Below, one piece after another: positions 25,249 through 33,548 of a stretch of DNA of 45,924 nucleotides. Where the stretch lies: the NCBI GenBank assembly GCA_011045915.1, contig DSBT01000121.1:1-45924 (forward strand). The letters are read 5' to 3'. The notes beneath the pieces are model-generated. The model was not told where the DNA came from, did no database searches, and saw nothing but the letters and a program-made list of their open reading frames with translations. Each line of letters opens with the position of its first letter. The first letter of the stretch is position 1. The position numbers and the translations under genes are program-made. Source of the DNA: Mesotoga infera. GTDB taxonomy: Bacteria > Thermotogota > Thermotogae > Petrotogales > Kosmotogaceae.

Positions 25249-25906
25249 ATATTAAGTGAGCATTATCTTGCTAGTATTTTCTACCCAGAAGAGAAAATGA
25301 CAGGAAGATCCTGGCGCCGAAAGATAAGTTCAAGAGTTATCGTATCTGTTCTGACTTCTGGTTTTTGGTTGTCCCTACACCATCTTGCAACCTTGCAGCT
25401 GAACGCCGGAAAGACTGCAGAGAAGTCCGGGGTGAAGGAACCTTCACTAACTTGCAGGCTTGTAGCCGAACATATTCACTACCGTCTCAAGTCCTCCTGT
25501 ATTGTCAAGAAAAAAAGATGACTTGCGGGGCAGCATTAAAGGCAAAGGGAGTAGGCAGAGCAATTGACAGGATCGAAACTGCAAGTGACAAAACACTCCA
25601 AATGCTGCTGTCGAACAACTCATACTAGTATGCAGCTATACTTCCCCCGCTTAAGGGGCCATCTCTCTTCAATGAACGATGCCGGATCTACTGGTTCATC
25701 ACGACTAAGGCTACTCTCAGATGTTTCTCAAATGCGATTATCACGAACAACGGTCCGAGAACTTCCAATACCTCCCTGCAAGACAGGGCCGCAGCAACAT
25801 TCTTTAATATAGATTACAGGAGAGGCTTCAGCAATGGCCTATGTGCATACGCTCTGTCATGGTGAGCCCTATTGAATAGTAAATCAAGTTACAGGGAGTG
25901 CCCGGT
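25249..25906. other. Stretch without a convincing gene
   Basis: About 650 nt between the transporter terminator and the small membrane-protein gene. Short open frames exist on the plus strand (25297-25521, 25365-25628, 25564-25812) but none has a ribosome site, family motif or plausible composition. On the minus strand a stop-free stretch of about 40 codons around 25690-25815 has hydrophobic residues reading like a piece of a membrane protein, without a start. Base composition looks more GC-rich at 25380-25450 than usual intergenic DNA here. Decayed coding DNA is my best guess; I see no inverted-repeat ends of an insertion sequence. Confidence 0.4.
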
Positions 25907-26335
25907 CTAATCTTTTTCTTTGTCTCCTGACACCATTATCATAAGCACAATCAGAGCGGCCATGACGAAGACAATTATCCCCGGCAGCAAATACCCGATG
26001 ATCGTAAACATCATCGAAGATGGTATATAGTCTCTCAAAGGAATTAGCCACCAGGTGAAACCGCCTGCAAGACTTTCTCGAATATAGAGAACTAGAGTAC
26101 CGGCAAGCAATAGTTCTTCAAATATTGGAAGAGCAATCCTCTTTGCCAGTGCACAATATTGAAGGAAGAATCCGGTTATGAACAACGCAATGGGGAATAG
26201 AAAGTCCATAATCTCCATATCGATACTCTTTCCTTCAAGCAAGGAGTTTACAACCTCTCCCCCGCCAAACAGAAGTGCTATTACCACCGCAATGATCATT
26301 AAGAGATTACCCAGAAATATATATATTCCCCTCAT
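25907..26335 (-). CDS. Small four-span membrane protein of unknown function
   Basis: I do not recognise the family. The 142 residues hold four hydrophobic segments (about 5-28, 43-62, 70-86, 108-135) and a charged C-terminal tail ending in DKEKD. The GAGGTGAGAG ribosome site before the ATG at 26335 is strong and lies immediately after the T-run of the ompB terminator. Expression therefore depends either on read-through from ompB or on an unseen promoter. No neighbour suggests a function. Confidence 0.65.
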   Translation of the reverse strand: MRGIYIFLGNLLMIIAVVIALLFGGGEVVNSLLEGKSIDMEIMDFLFPIALFITGFFLQYCALAKRIALPIFEELLLAGTLVLYIRESLAGGFTWWLIPLRDYIPSSMMFTIIGYLLPGIIVFVMAALIVLMIMVSGDKEKD

Positions 26336-26346
26336 TCTCTCACCTC

Positions 26347-26372
26347 AAAAAAAACCGGCCCAAGTGGGCCGG
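26347..26372 (-). terminator. Strong terminator of ompB-like gene
   Basis: On the minus strand a 7-bp all-GC stem (26372-26366 with 26361-26355) is followed by eight Ts (26354-26347), 18 nt after the ompB-like stop. Confidence 0.9.
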
Positions 26373-26389
26373 CTCATATACTAACTGAA

Positions 26390-27637
26390 TCAGAATGTCT
26401 TGGAGAAGTAAAGTCCAACTGACCAGTCAACTGCGGGGAGAATATCAACGTTTGCCGTGAAAGTAATGAGATCAAGAACTGGGAAGCTCAGGTTCACGTT
26501 GAGCGCAGATGCTGAGTCCTTGATGTAGTATCCGCCACTGGCGCCGATTGTCGGCTTGAATCCGCCCATCTCGAGTGACAAACCAGCTTCTGCATAAGCA
26601 GATATGTTTGTCCAGTCGGCAAGAACATCAGTGAGAATTTCATATCCAAAACCTGACTGGTATACATCATCCTTTGTTCTGAAATCGCCTGAACCGACGA
26701 AGACGTCGAGACTGACAGGACCTGCTGCCCAACCGAGAGACTTAACCAGGAAGCCCAGCTCCATTGTCTGTGCCGGCGTTGCGAAGTCGTAGTTATACAC
26801 AAACTTGACTCCCGCATAGCCGATTCCATCTTTGGAAATGACGGGCTGTATCCATGCACCAAGAGCATTTGCAGCGATGTCGTATTCCACGTTTGCATCA
26901 ATAGCTAGAACACCTATTGCATATCCAACGTTTAGACCGACCCACTGACCAAGAGTATCGGAGTATCTAGCATATGGGTTCAGAGTCAGAAGACCGACAT
27001 CAAGAACGTAATCGACATCGACTACGTAATTGAAGACTGGAGTTCCCGTAAGGTCGCTTGCACTGACGCCGCCCTTAATCGTTAGGCCACTGAAAGGTAC
27101 CAGAGCTGCCTCAAGGATTATATCGCCGCTCCACTTAAGTGCATTTAGGCCGGTCTGCGCAGAGAAGGAGAAAATATCCCATGCTCCTCTAAGAGCTATC
27201 CTATCGCTTGCACCCAACAGGTCAAGTTCCTGAGTGGCAACCTGAAGACCAAGTTCCTTTAGATTCAGAACGAAAGTGGTTCCCTTTGTCATGCCATAAT
27301 AAGAGAACCAGTTAAGACCGTAACCGAGGTCATCCGCAAAAGACTTTGCCTCGTACCAGCTGGCGGCGGCCTTGTCGTTCTCGACCGTGAAAGAGTTGAG
27401 AGTTACTGCTCCTCCAGCAAGGTCGATGTCTAAACTAAAGGTCAGACCATCGACATCTGCAGACGCTCCGAAACCGATTCCCTCAAGAGTGAAGCCCAGA
27501 TCTGTGTCCAGACCGTCCTTATCGAGTTCTACATGCCCCCACAGTGTTCCTGTCAAGTAGGGATTCAGAGTTACTGTAGCAGAGAAAGCAACCGAGATGG
27601 CCAGAAGTACCACTAAGATTCCAACAAGCTTCTTCAT
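26390..27637 (-). CDS. Toga outer-membrane beta-barrel protein, OmpB type
   Basis: This is a 415-residue secreted protein with a clear signal peptide (MKKLVGILVVLLAISVAFSA) followed by alternating polar/hydrophobic strands rich in Gly, aromatic residues and Asp, typical of a beta-barrel. It ends in SVGLYFSKTF; a C-terminal Phe is the usual outer-membrane insertion signal. The gene lies directly downstream of the SLH/coiled-coil OmpA-type gene, the arrangement known for Thermotoga toga proteins. I chose the ATG at 27637, 9 nt after GGGGGT, over a GTG two codons earlier. It has its own promoter and a strong terminator, consistent with high expression. Porin function is a family inference. Confidence 0.8.
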   Translation of the reverse strand: MKKLVGILVVLLAISVAFSATVTLNPYLTGTLWGHVELDKDGLDTDLGFTLEGIGFGASADVDGLTFSLDIDLAGGAVTLNSFTVENDKAAASWYEAKSFADDLGYGLNWFSYYGMTKGTTFVLNLKELGLQVATQELDLLGASDRIALRGAWDIFSFSAQTGLNALKWSGDIILEAALVPFSGLTIKGGVSASDLTGTPVFNYVVDVDYVLDVGLLTLNPYARYSDTLGQWVGLNVGYAIGVLAIDANVEYDIAANALGAWIQPVISKDGIGYAGVKFVYNYDFATPAQTMELGFLVKSLGWAAGPVSLDVFVGSGDFRTKDDVYQSGFGYEILTDVLADWTNISAYAEAGLSLEMGGFKPTIGASGGYYIKDSASALNVNLSFPVLDLITFTANVDILPAVDWSVGLYFSKTF

Positions 27638-27693
27638 GCACACTTACCCCCTTTATAAGAGTGTTTTTGGTTTTTGGTGATGCGCATAACGTA

Positions 27694-27723
27694 AATATAC
27701 CACATTTCATGTAACAAAAGCAA
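27694..27723 (-). promoter_or_regulatory. Promoter of ompB-like gene
   Basis: On the minus strand TTGCTT (27723-27718) and TATATT (27699-27694) are 18 nt apart, with TGG before the -10 box. The untranslated leader would be about 50 nt. Confidence 0.6.
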
Positions 27724-27753
27724 ACACATGCGTTGCTAAGTTGCATAGAGAGA

Positions 27754-29442
27754 TCATTTCAGGATTAACCCTACCGCTCCAAATGCAAGTGCCACAAAAG
27801 AAAGAATAATCGCTGCATTTGTATTGATAACGTTTTGCTTCTGTGTCTCTTCCAGAGCCGATATCTTGCTTTCCAAGGCCACGTCGTTCTCTTCAAGCGC
27901 AGAGATCCTCGTTTCTGCAGCTGCAAGAGCAGTTTTGTCAGCCTTGTTTCTGTCGAGCTTGAACATCTGAATGGCCATTGTGTTGGTAATGCTCTTCAGG
28001 CTGTCGACTTCTTCCTCGAGAACTCCAACCTTACCCTCAAGAGTGCCCGTTCTACCTTCGAGGGAGGCAATCAGATCGGCATGATCATCAAGAACTGCGA
28101 TGTTTGCATCGATCTGATCGAATGCAACTTCCAGCATTTCGTAATTGCCAGCTACTTCATCCTTCACCAGGCTAACTTCGTCAGCCAGAATATTGATCTC
28201 TGCTTTCAACTTCTCTTCTGTCAGCCCAAGCTTCTTGTAAAGGAAATTCATTTTGGCAGCAAGCTGATCGGGAGTCACATAATTCAGCTCGGAGATTCTC
28301 TGATTAGCAGCAATTAAAGCGTTGCTCAACATCTTGGATAGTACTTCAAGATCAGTGACTCTGCCTTTCAGAGTATCTACGTCACCGGTCGAAGCCTTTG
28401 TTGAAAGCTCAGTCTTCAATTCAGAAAGCTGGTTGTCCAGAGAATCAAGTCTCGCAATATTCAGGTCAACTTGATCAAAGAGAACTTCCATGGTCTCGTC
28501 GATACCAAACAGCGCTACTTCAATCTCTTCAATTTCAGTGTCGTAATACTTGACTTCGGGCATCTTGGCAATGCTGTCCTGAATCATGAGGATCCTGGTG
28601 TACATAAGAGAAAGCTTGTCGTTTAACTCCTCATTGGTCACATAAGGCTCAAGATCAGGCATTTCACCAGACAGTTTGGACTCAAGATCGGCTAGATCAG
28701 CCTTAGTGACCATTCCTCTCCTAAGTGTGAAAAGATCAGCAGTCAAGCTGTTTATAACATTCTCAGTAACATCGAGTCTCGAACCAAGCGCTGCAACCAC
28801 ATCATTCTGTTCGTTCTCATCTTTCTTGAGGTTGGCAATGGCCTGTCCAAGAAGTTTCACAGTTACTTCAAGATCGGTTGCCCTGTTCTTTAGAGATTCG
28901 ATGTCCGAGGGAACTCCACTCAGCGAGCTTAACTTCTCGTTAATGAGCACAATTCCGTCATTTGCGCTTACCGCTTCCGCGGAGAGTCTGTCGATCTCAT
29001 CGTAAAGGAATGCGATTGCGTCATCGAAGGTTTTCAACGACACATAGTCCCCGGTCATTCCACTTTGCTTCAGAGATGCGACCGTTGCTTCAAGAGCCCT
29101 CAGTTCCGCCGTTAAATCAACCAAATTCTTCTTGTTGTCAGAGATCTCCAAGGAAAGTCCTGCGACTTTCTTAGTGAGTGAAAAGACTACTTCTTGGAGC
29201 TTAGCATCCCCGGCATCAGAATAATCCATAAACCTGGCAAGAGTCATAGCCAGCTGGTAACGAGTAACATCTTCACTACCTCTGAATGTGCCATCGGGGA
29301 AACCAATGAACAATCCACCGGCTGTCGTCTTAATAACGCTATCGTAGGCCCAGTGATACTCTGACAAATCGCTGTACTCGACACCCAACGTCAGGCTCGC
29401 GAAGGTAACAACGACTAGCGCCAGTATAGAAAGCTTCTTCAT
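27754..29442 (-). CDS. Toga anchor protein OmpA type: SLH domain, long coiled coil, C-terminal membrane anchor
   Basis: The domains are: signal peptide (about 1-20), one SLH domain (about 21-80; ends in GGLFIGFPDGTFRGSEDVTR, then YQLAMTLARF), a coiled coil running from about 80 to 535 with regular heptads and repeated segments of the type 'DLEVxxKxLxxAI', and a hydrophobic C-terminal span (about 541-561). This is the layout of Thermotoga Ompalpha, a rod that spans the periplasm, with SLH at the cell wall and the tail in the outer toga. The ATG at 29442 has GGGGGTA 7 nt upstream, the same site as ompB. Repeated blocks near residues 155-230 and 300-400 suggest internal duplication. It is 562 residues long. 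Confidence 0.87.
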   Translation of the reverse strand: MKKLSILALVVVTFASLTLGVEYSDLSEYHWAYDSVIKTTAGGLFIGFPDGTFRGSEDVTRYQLAMTLARFMDYSDAGDAKLQEVVFSLTKKVAGLSLEISDNKKNLVDLTAELRALEATVASLKQSGMTGDYVSLKTFDDAIAFLYDEIDRLSAEAVSANDGIVLINEKLSSLSGVPSDIESLKNRATDLEVTVKLLGQAIANLKKDENEQNDVVAALGSRLDVTENVINSLTADLFTLRRGMVTKADLADLESKLSGEMPDLEPYVTNEELNDKLSLMYTRILMIQDSIAKMPEVKYYDTEIEEIEVALFGIDETMEVLFDQVDLNIARLDSLDNQLSELKTELSTKASTGDVDTLKGRVTDLEVLSKMLSNALIAANQRISELNYVTPDQLAAKMNFLYKKLGLTEEKLKAEINILADEVSLVKDEVAGNYEMLEVAFDQIDANIAVLDDHADLIASLEGRTGTLEGKVGVLEEEVDSLKSITNTMAIQMFKLDRNKADKTALAAAETRISALEENDVALESKISALEETQKQNVINTNAAIILSFVALAFGAVGLILK

Positions 29443-29494
29443 GGATCCTACCCCCTTTCAAAATGTTGTCATTTTCTTCGCAGACTACGAGTTT

Positions 29495-29524
29495 ATTATA
29501 CAGTAAAAATACGTCTATATTCAA
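29495..29524 (-). promoter_or_regulatory. Promoter of ompA-like gene
   Basis: TTGAAT (29524-29519) and TATAAT (29500-29495) on the minus strand are 18 nt apart, placed just after the tyrS stop. The leader would be about 45-50 nt. Confidence 0.75.
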
Positions 29525-29530
29525 GAGTAT

Positions 29531-30727
29531 TCAGCACTTAACAAGGCGATAGAAACGCTTTTTTCCGATTCTCAGAACATCTCCATCGGAAACATCTACA
29601 ACGGAATGAATATCGTCGAGAACTTCGTCGTTTACTCTCACTCCGCCCTGATCTATCAATCTTCTTGCTTCACTTCTTGATGAAATATTAGCATGAGAAA
29701 CGAGAAGATCGACAATTGAAATACTCTCTGCGGAAAGTTTTATTTCCGGCATCTCTTCTGGAAGCTCTTTATTTCGGAATATGTTTACAAATTCTCTTTC
29801 AGCATTCAGCGCCGTCTCTCTCCCATAGAACTGCGATGTGATCTCAATTCCAAGTGCCAATTTTATATCTCGCGGATTCACTGCCTTATTCAGAAGTTCT
29901 TTGTCATATTCCGCAAGTTCGGCATCGCTCTTATCGGTAAGCAGTCTGAAATACTTCATCATCAAAGAATCGGGAATGGACATGACCTTTCCAAACATAT
30001 CCCTCGGAGAGTCCTCAAAAGCTATGTAGTTGTCGTAACTCTTCGACATTTTGAGTCTACCGTCAGTGCCTTCAATGAGAGGAACGGTGAGAATCGCCTG
30101 AGCCTCGAGTCCGTATTCCTCTTGAATCTTTCTACCGACGACGAGATTGAAGAACTGATCGTCGCCGCCAATTTCCACATCTGCCTTAACCACTACGGAA
30201 TCGTAAGCCTGAGCGAGAGGGTAAAGAAACTCAGATACCCCTATCGGCTCGTTTTCTGAGTATCTCCTTGCGAAGTCATGTCTCTCCAGCATTCTTGCGA
30301 CAGTGTACTTTGAAGAGAGCCGTATTACATCTTCAAAACTCATAGCATCCAGCCATTCGGAATTAAAACGGATTTCAGTGAGATCTCTGTTTAAAATTTT
30401 GAAAGCCTGATTACTATAGGACTCGGCATTTGCTTTGGCCTCCTCCCTGGAAAGCATAGGTCTAGTCTTTGATCTCCCTGACGGATCACCAATTCTGGCA
30501 GTGAAATCACCGATAATCAGTACGACTTGATGACCAAACTCTTGGAAGAGTCGGAGTTTCCTCAATACAACGGCATGACCCAAATGAAGATCAGGTCTGG
30601 ACGGATCCACACCAAGCTTAACCCTTAACGAGCGTTTTTTCTTGAGTTTCTCAAGAAGCTCTTCCTCTGAGATCAGCGAAACATGATTCTTTGAAAGCTC
30701 CTTTAGCTGTTCCTCAGGCCCCACCAA
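29531..30727 (-). CDS. tyrS: Tyrosyl-tRNA synthetase
   Basis: This class I synthetase attaches tyrosine to tRNA(Tyr). The HIGH-like motif is HLGHAVV, the KMSKS motif is LKMSKSYDN, and the C-terminal S4 RNA-binding domain begins at ISSRSEARRLIDQGGVRVN. The start needs choice. A TTG at 30748 overlaps secG but has no ribosome site; the TTG at 30727 has AAGGTGG 5 nt upstream and gives 398 residues beginning VGPEEQLKELSKN, which fits the family. No T-box leader is visible. It is coupled to secG upstream, and ompA has a separate promoter downstream. Confidence 0.95.
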   Translation of the reverse strand: MVGPEEQLKELSKNHVSLISEEELLEKLKKKRSLRVKLGVDPSRPDLHLGHAVVLRKLRLFQEFGHQVVLIIGDFTARIGDPSGRSKTRPMLSREEAKANAESYSNQAFKILNRDLTEIRFNSEWLDAMSFEDVIRLSSKYTVARMLERHDFARRYSENEPIGVSEFLYPLAQAYDSVVVKADVEIGGDDQFFNLVVGRKIQEEYGLEAQAILTVPLIEGTDGRLKMSKSYDNYIAFEDSPRDMFGKVMSIPDSLMMKYFRLLTDKSDAELAEYDKELLNKAVNPRDIKLALGIEITSQFYGRETALNAEREFVNIFRNKELPEEMPEIKLSAESISIVDLLVSHANISSRSEARRLIDQGGVRVNDEVLDDIHSVVDVSDGDVLRIGKKRFYRLVKC

Positions 30728-30737
30728 ATCTACCACC

Positions 30738-30989
30738 TTAAGCGCCAAATGCTCTGGAAATCACAAATGCAATAAGAATGCTGTTCACCATGAATCCAAT
30801 AGCAAGACCTAACGTGATCTTTCCCATGGTATCCAGCCCTTTCTTTCGTCCAAACATGGTATGAGAAGCACCGCCTCCAAAAGCTCCACCAAGCTCGGCT
30901 GATTTCGACATCTGGAGCATTACAGCAATTCCAAGCCCTACACTTATTGCAATGTGCAGAGAAATAAGTACGTAAGCAAGAACAACCAT
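30738..30989 (-). CDS. secG: Protein translocase subunit SecG
   Basis: SecG is the small subunit of the SecYEG channel. The 83-residue protein has two hydrophobic spans (about 1-22 and 55-78) separated by the family loop LGGAFGGGASHTMFGRKKG. The ATG at 30989 has AGGAGG 9 nt upstream; a TTG one codon earlier is less likely. Its promoter (31028-31056) overlaps that of the divergent TPR gene. tyrS begins right after its stop. Confidence 0.95.
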   Translation of the reverse strand: MVVLAYVLISLHIAISVGLGIAVMLQMSKSAELGGAFGGGASHTMFGRKKGLDTMGKITLGLAIGFMVNSILIAFVISRAFGA

Positions 30990-31023
30990 CAAAAAATACC
31001 TCCTGTATCTTCTATCGCTCTTC

Positions 31024-31032
31024 TGGTATTAT
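31024..31032 (+). promoter_or_regulatory. Extended -10 promoter for the TPR-protein gene
   Basis: TGG-TATTAT at 31024-31032 on the plus strand has no convincing -35 box. Transcription should start near 31040, downstream of the in-frame ATG at 31038. It overlaps the minus-strand -10 box of secG at 31028-31033. Confidence 0.45.
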
Positions 31033-31056
31033 ACAATATGTGCGGGTTTGTAGCAA
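31028..31056 (-). promoter_or_regulatory. Promoter of secG-tyrS
   Basis: TTGCTA (31056-31051) and TATAAT (31033-31028) on the minus strand are 17 nt apart. The leader before secG would be about 30 nt and contains AGGAGG. Confidence 0.75.
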
Positions 31057-31085
31057 ATGAGAAGCAGAAGGTAGTTGGTGATTCT

Positions 31086-32786
31086 TTGAAAGACAAGACG
31101 GTCCTGGTTTATCTTCCATTGAAACCGGAAATGGCGAAGGCTAATAATCTTCCAGTGAAGCTGCCTGTACTGGTTGAAGACATGAAGTACATAACAGACA
31201 GGGACAGGATAGATCTCGATGTAATCATTAGGGGCCTCGAAGCCCAGAGCAGAATCGAGCGAAATGACTACTACGAATCGTACCTTCTTTACTATTACTT
31301 CGAAGCCTTTAAGAGAGCATTAAACTCAGGCAATCATGAAGAAGCGCGACAGTTTCTCGAGAAGGCAGCCAGAGTTCGGAAGGATTACAGATATCACTTC
31401 TATCTGGGGCTGTTATTGAGAGAGGAAGAGAAAGTCGAGCTGTCGGAGATTGAGCTTAAGAAATCGGTTGAGATGAACGAAGAGTTCTACATTGGGTACT
31501 ACGAACTTGGAAGACTTCTACAGATTCAGGAGGATTACGACGATGCAGTTTCCTCATACATGAAGTCTATTGAGAAGTCTGGAGGTCAGTTTCCACTTCC
31601 TCTAGTCGCCGCGATTGACTGCTTCATTTCCAAGGGTGAGTATGGAACGGCTCTGGAGATCATTGAAAGAGTGAAGAAGGGATTTCCTCTTCTCACTGAT
31701 GTGCTCCTGAGAAAGGGTGTTATACTCAATGAACTCCAGAAGTACTCTCTTGCAGAAGAAGCCTTCACCGATTGCATAGGGCTCGAGAATGACTGGAAAA
31801 GCTTCTATAATCGCGCCTATTCGAGGGCAAGGCAGGGAAAGTTGTACGCAGCACTTGAAGACTTGAGAACTGCTTATGACCTAAGTAGGAATACGGAAAT
31901 TCTATACGAAATGGCGATCGCAGAGAAGAACATGGGAATGCTTGAAGATTCCCTTTCTCACTGCGAAAGCTATTACAGCGATACAAAGGACGAGAAGGCT
32001 CTCGTATTGAGGGCCAGAATTCTTGACATGTTGGGCGAGTACGACGCTGCTATAGAGACTCTTGATGATACATTGCTCGAGCTAAGAAACACGATTCTGC
32101 TGCACAAGTCTCTGACAGAGGGTAAGGTTGTAAGCAATCTCAGCTTTCAGGATGCGATCAATGAGTCTTTCTACAATTATCTGATGGAGAAATATCCGGA
32201 TTTGCAGTTACTTGAACCCGATTTCCTTGAATCGGGGGTAATCGATGTTGAGAATCTAATGGATCTTCTCTCGGATGCGCATGATGAAAACACTATCCGA
32301 AGAGTCTCCGGCTTCTATGAAGGAATGATTCCACGAGAAACAAAGGAAATTACGTTGTCCCAGGTAGGTCTCTTTGCCGAGATGGTTTCTCAGCTAGTTC
32401 TCTTCCCTTCTCAGCAAGATTACCTTTCTTACCTCATGGCTTTCATAGTTTCAGGTAACGGAAGGGCCACAGCAATATTCAGAACACTGATTTATCTTCT
32501 GAGATGGTCCCTCTCAGGATTTCCTTTCAGGATAGAGTTGTTTGTCGACGAATATCTCGAGGAACTGAAGGATCTTGATTTCGATTTCGCATTGAAAATC
32601 GCAAAACTGATTGAGTACGGTGGGACCGACATTGATACACTTCAAGAGGAGATTCGTGCTGATCCCGAAGACGTCACGCTGGCAATCATAAATGCGCTGG
32701 ATAAGGGAACGATCAGTGAGTTGAAGACCCGAGACGAATCGCTTGACAAGTACATAATCAGACTTTCTGGAATAGGAGGAAAATAA
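31086..32786 (+). CDS. TPR-repeat protein of unknown function
   Basis: A 566-residue (from the chosen start) soluble protein with several tetratricopeptide repeats in about residues 60-340, recognisable by helix pairs such as YHFYLGLLLREEEK and GYYELGRLLQIQEDYDDAV spaced about 34 residues apart. The last ~200 residues are helical without repeat pattern. No signal peptide or membrane span, so cytoplasmic. I chose TTG 31086, 5 nt after GGTGA. The in-frame ATG at 31038 has no ribosome site and probably lies at or before the transcription start. TPR proteins bind partners; none is indicated. The next gene starts at its last base (TAATG), implying joint work. Confidence 0.75.
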   Translation: MKDKTVLVYLPLKPEMAKANNLPVKLPVLVEDMKYITDRDRIDLDVIIRGLEAQSRIERNDYYESYLLYYYFEAFKRALNSGNHEEARQFLEKAARVRKDYRYHFYLGLLLREEEKVELSEIELKKSVEMNEEFYIGYYELGRLLQIQEDYDDAVSSYMKSIEKSGGQFPLPLVAAIDCFISKGEYGTALEIIERVKKGFPLLTDVLLRKGVILNELQKYSLAEEAFTDCIGLENDWKSFYNRAYSRARQGKLYAALEDLRTAYDLSRNTEILYEMAIAEKNMGMLEDSLSHCESYYSDTKDEKALVLRARILDMLGEYDAAIETLDDTLLELRNTILLHKSLTEGKVVSNLSFQDAINESFYNYLMEKYPDLQLLEPDFLESGVIDVENLMDLLSDAHDENTIRRVSGFYEGMIPRETKEITLSQVGLFAEMVSQLVLFPSQQDYLSYLMAFIVSGNGRATAIFRTLIYLLRWSLSGFPFRIELFVDEYLEELKDLDFDFALKIAKLIEYGGTDIDTLQEEIRADPEDVTLAIINALDKGTISELKTRDESLDKYIIRLSGIGGK

Positions 32787-33055
32787 TGGACAATATTGAC
32801 GAATTGCTGAAGAGGTTCTTCAGTGCACTTGAACAGCATACTGACGATGGAATCGATGAAGAGGCGATCGCCCAAATACTTCATAAAGAGTTTGACGGTT
32901 CAGAGAGAGAAACGCTGATTACCGTACTTGATTCCTTATTCGGAGAGGTTACGAAAATGGCAGAGAATCCGAAAGACTACTTCTTCAGTAATGAACAAGA
33001 GAAACTCGACAAATATCTGGAGGAAAAGGACAGAAAAGTTGATTCTACAGACTAA
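32786..33055 (+). CDS. Small acidic protein of unknown function
   Basis: I do not recognise this 89-residue protein. It is acidic and helical by eye, with a possible helix-turn-helix-sized first half (DELLKRFFSALEQH) and a charged C-terminal tail (KLDKYLEEKDRKVDSTD). The ATG shares one base with the TPR stop and has GGAGG 8 nt upstream, so expression is coupled. A promoter (33039-33068) begins in its last codons. Confidence 0.7.
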   Translation: MDNIDELLKRFFSALEQHTDDGIDEEAIAQILHKEFDGSERETLITVLDSLFGEVTKMAENPKDYFFSNEQEKLDKYLEEKDRKVDSTD

Positions 33056-33068
33056 ATAGGTGTATAAT
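33039..33068 (+). promoter_or_regulatory. Promoter before a short terminated segment
   Basis: TTGATT (33039-33044) and TATAAT (33063-33068) are 18 nt apart. The predicted start is near 33075, only about 50 nt before the terminator, and no gene follows on this strand. Confidence 0.55.
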
Positions 33069-33074
33069 CAACCT

Positions 33075-33127
33075 GTAGGGTTACTTCAGCGCAGAGTATA
33101 GCCGGTGTTATGCACCGGTCTTTTTTT
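33075..33127 (+). ncRNA. Candidate short RNA of about 53 nt
   Basis: Defined only by the promoter at 33039-33068 and the terminator at 33102-33127. The 5' part carries a small AACC/GGTT hairpin around 33070-33082 that may be partly upstream of the start. No known RNA family is recognised. The simpler reading is that it is just the terminator region of the TPR operon with a chance promoter. Confidence 0.3.
33102..33127 (+). terminator. Terminator of the TPR operon / candidate short RNA
   Basis: Stem CCGGTG (33102-33107) with CACCGG (33113-33118), loop of 5, then TCTTTTTTT. Only the plus strand has the T-run, so it does not serve the convergent sufU. Confidence 0.85.
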
Positions 33128-33128
33128 G

Positions 33129-33548
33129 CTAATTCGAAACCAGAGCCTTCGCAACTGTTTTCCACGGAAGGATTGCGCACTTCGCTCTCATCGGATGTTC
33201 CTTCAATCCCTCAAAAAAGGCAGCATCGCCAATTTTTGATCCATCATACTCCTCACCACGTATCATTTTCTCAAAGTTCTCAATTGTCGCTGCGGCTTCT
33301 TCAAGAGACTTGCCTTCAAGAATCTCTGTCATGACTGACGCAGATGCCTGACTTATCGCGCAGCCTTCACCCTCAAATGCCATAGCAGTGACAACTCCTC
33401 TTACAATAATAAGATAAAGAGTAATCGAATCTCCACAAGAAGTGTTCGACCCCTCGACAGTGTGAGTGGAGCCCTCCAGACGTCCTCGATGGGTATTGTT
33501 CTTGAAGTGATACATTATGAAGTCGGAATATAGTTGCTCGAAGTTCAT
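33129..33548 (-). CDS. sufU: SUF scaffold / sulfur-transfer protein SufU
   Basis: SufU is the IscU-like partner of SufS. It accepts persulfide sulfur and binds zinc. The three conserved cysteines and the aspartate are present: Cys38 and Asp40 in TSCGD, Cys63 in GEGCAIS, Cys124 in RAKCAILPW. Its 139 residues and the insertion before the last Cys fit SufU rather than IscU. The ATG at 33548 overlaps the sufS stop (ATGA). Last gene of sufCBDSU; its stop sits at the edge of the convergent terminator. Confidence 0.93.
   Translation of the reverse strand: MNFEQLYSDFIMYHFKNNTHRGRLEGSTHTVEGSNTSCGDSITLYLIIVRGVVTAMAFEGEGCAISQASASVMTEILEGKSLEEAAATIENFEKMIRGEEYDGSKIGDAAFFEGLKEHPMRAKCAILPWKTVAKALVSN

Noticed and set aside
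25297-25812. Three overlapping small plus-strand open frames in the gene-free stretch
   Set aside because: No ribosome sites, no recognisable motif, odd composition; described as a region instead.
30990-31085. T-box or other amino-acid riboswitch before secG-tyrS
   Set aside because: The leader from the predicted start is only about 30 nt, far too short, and no T-box sequence is present.
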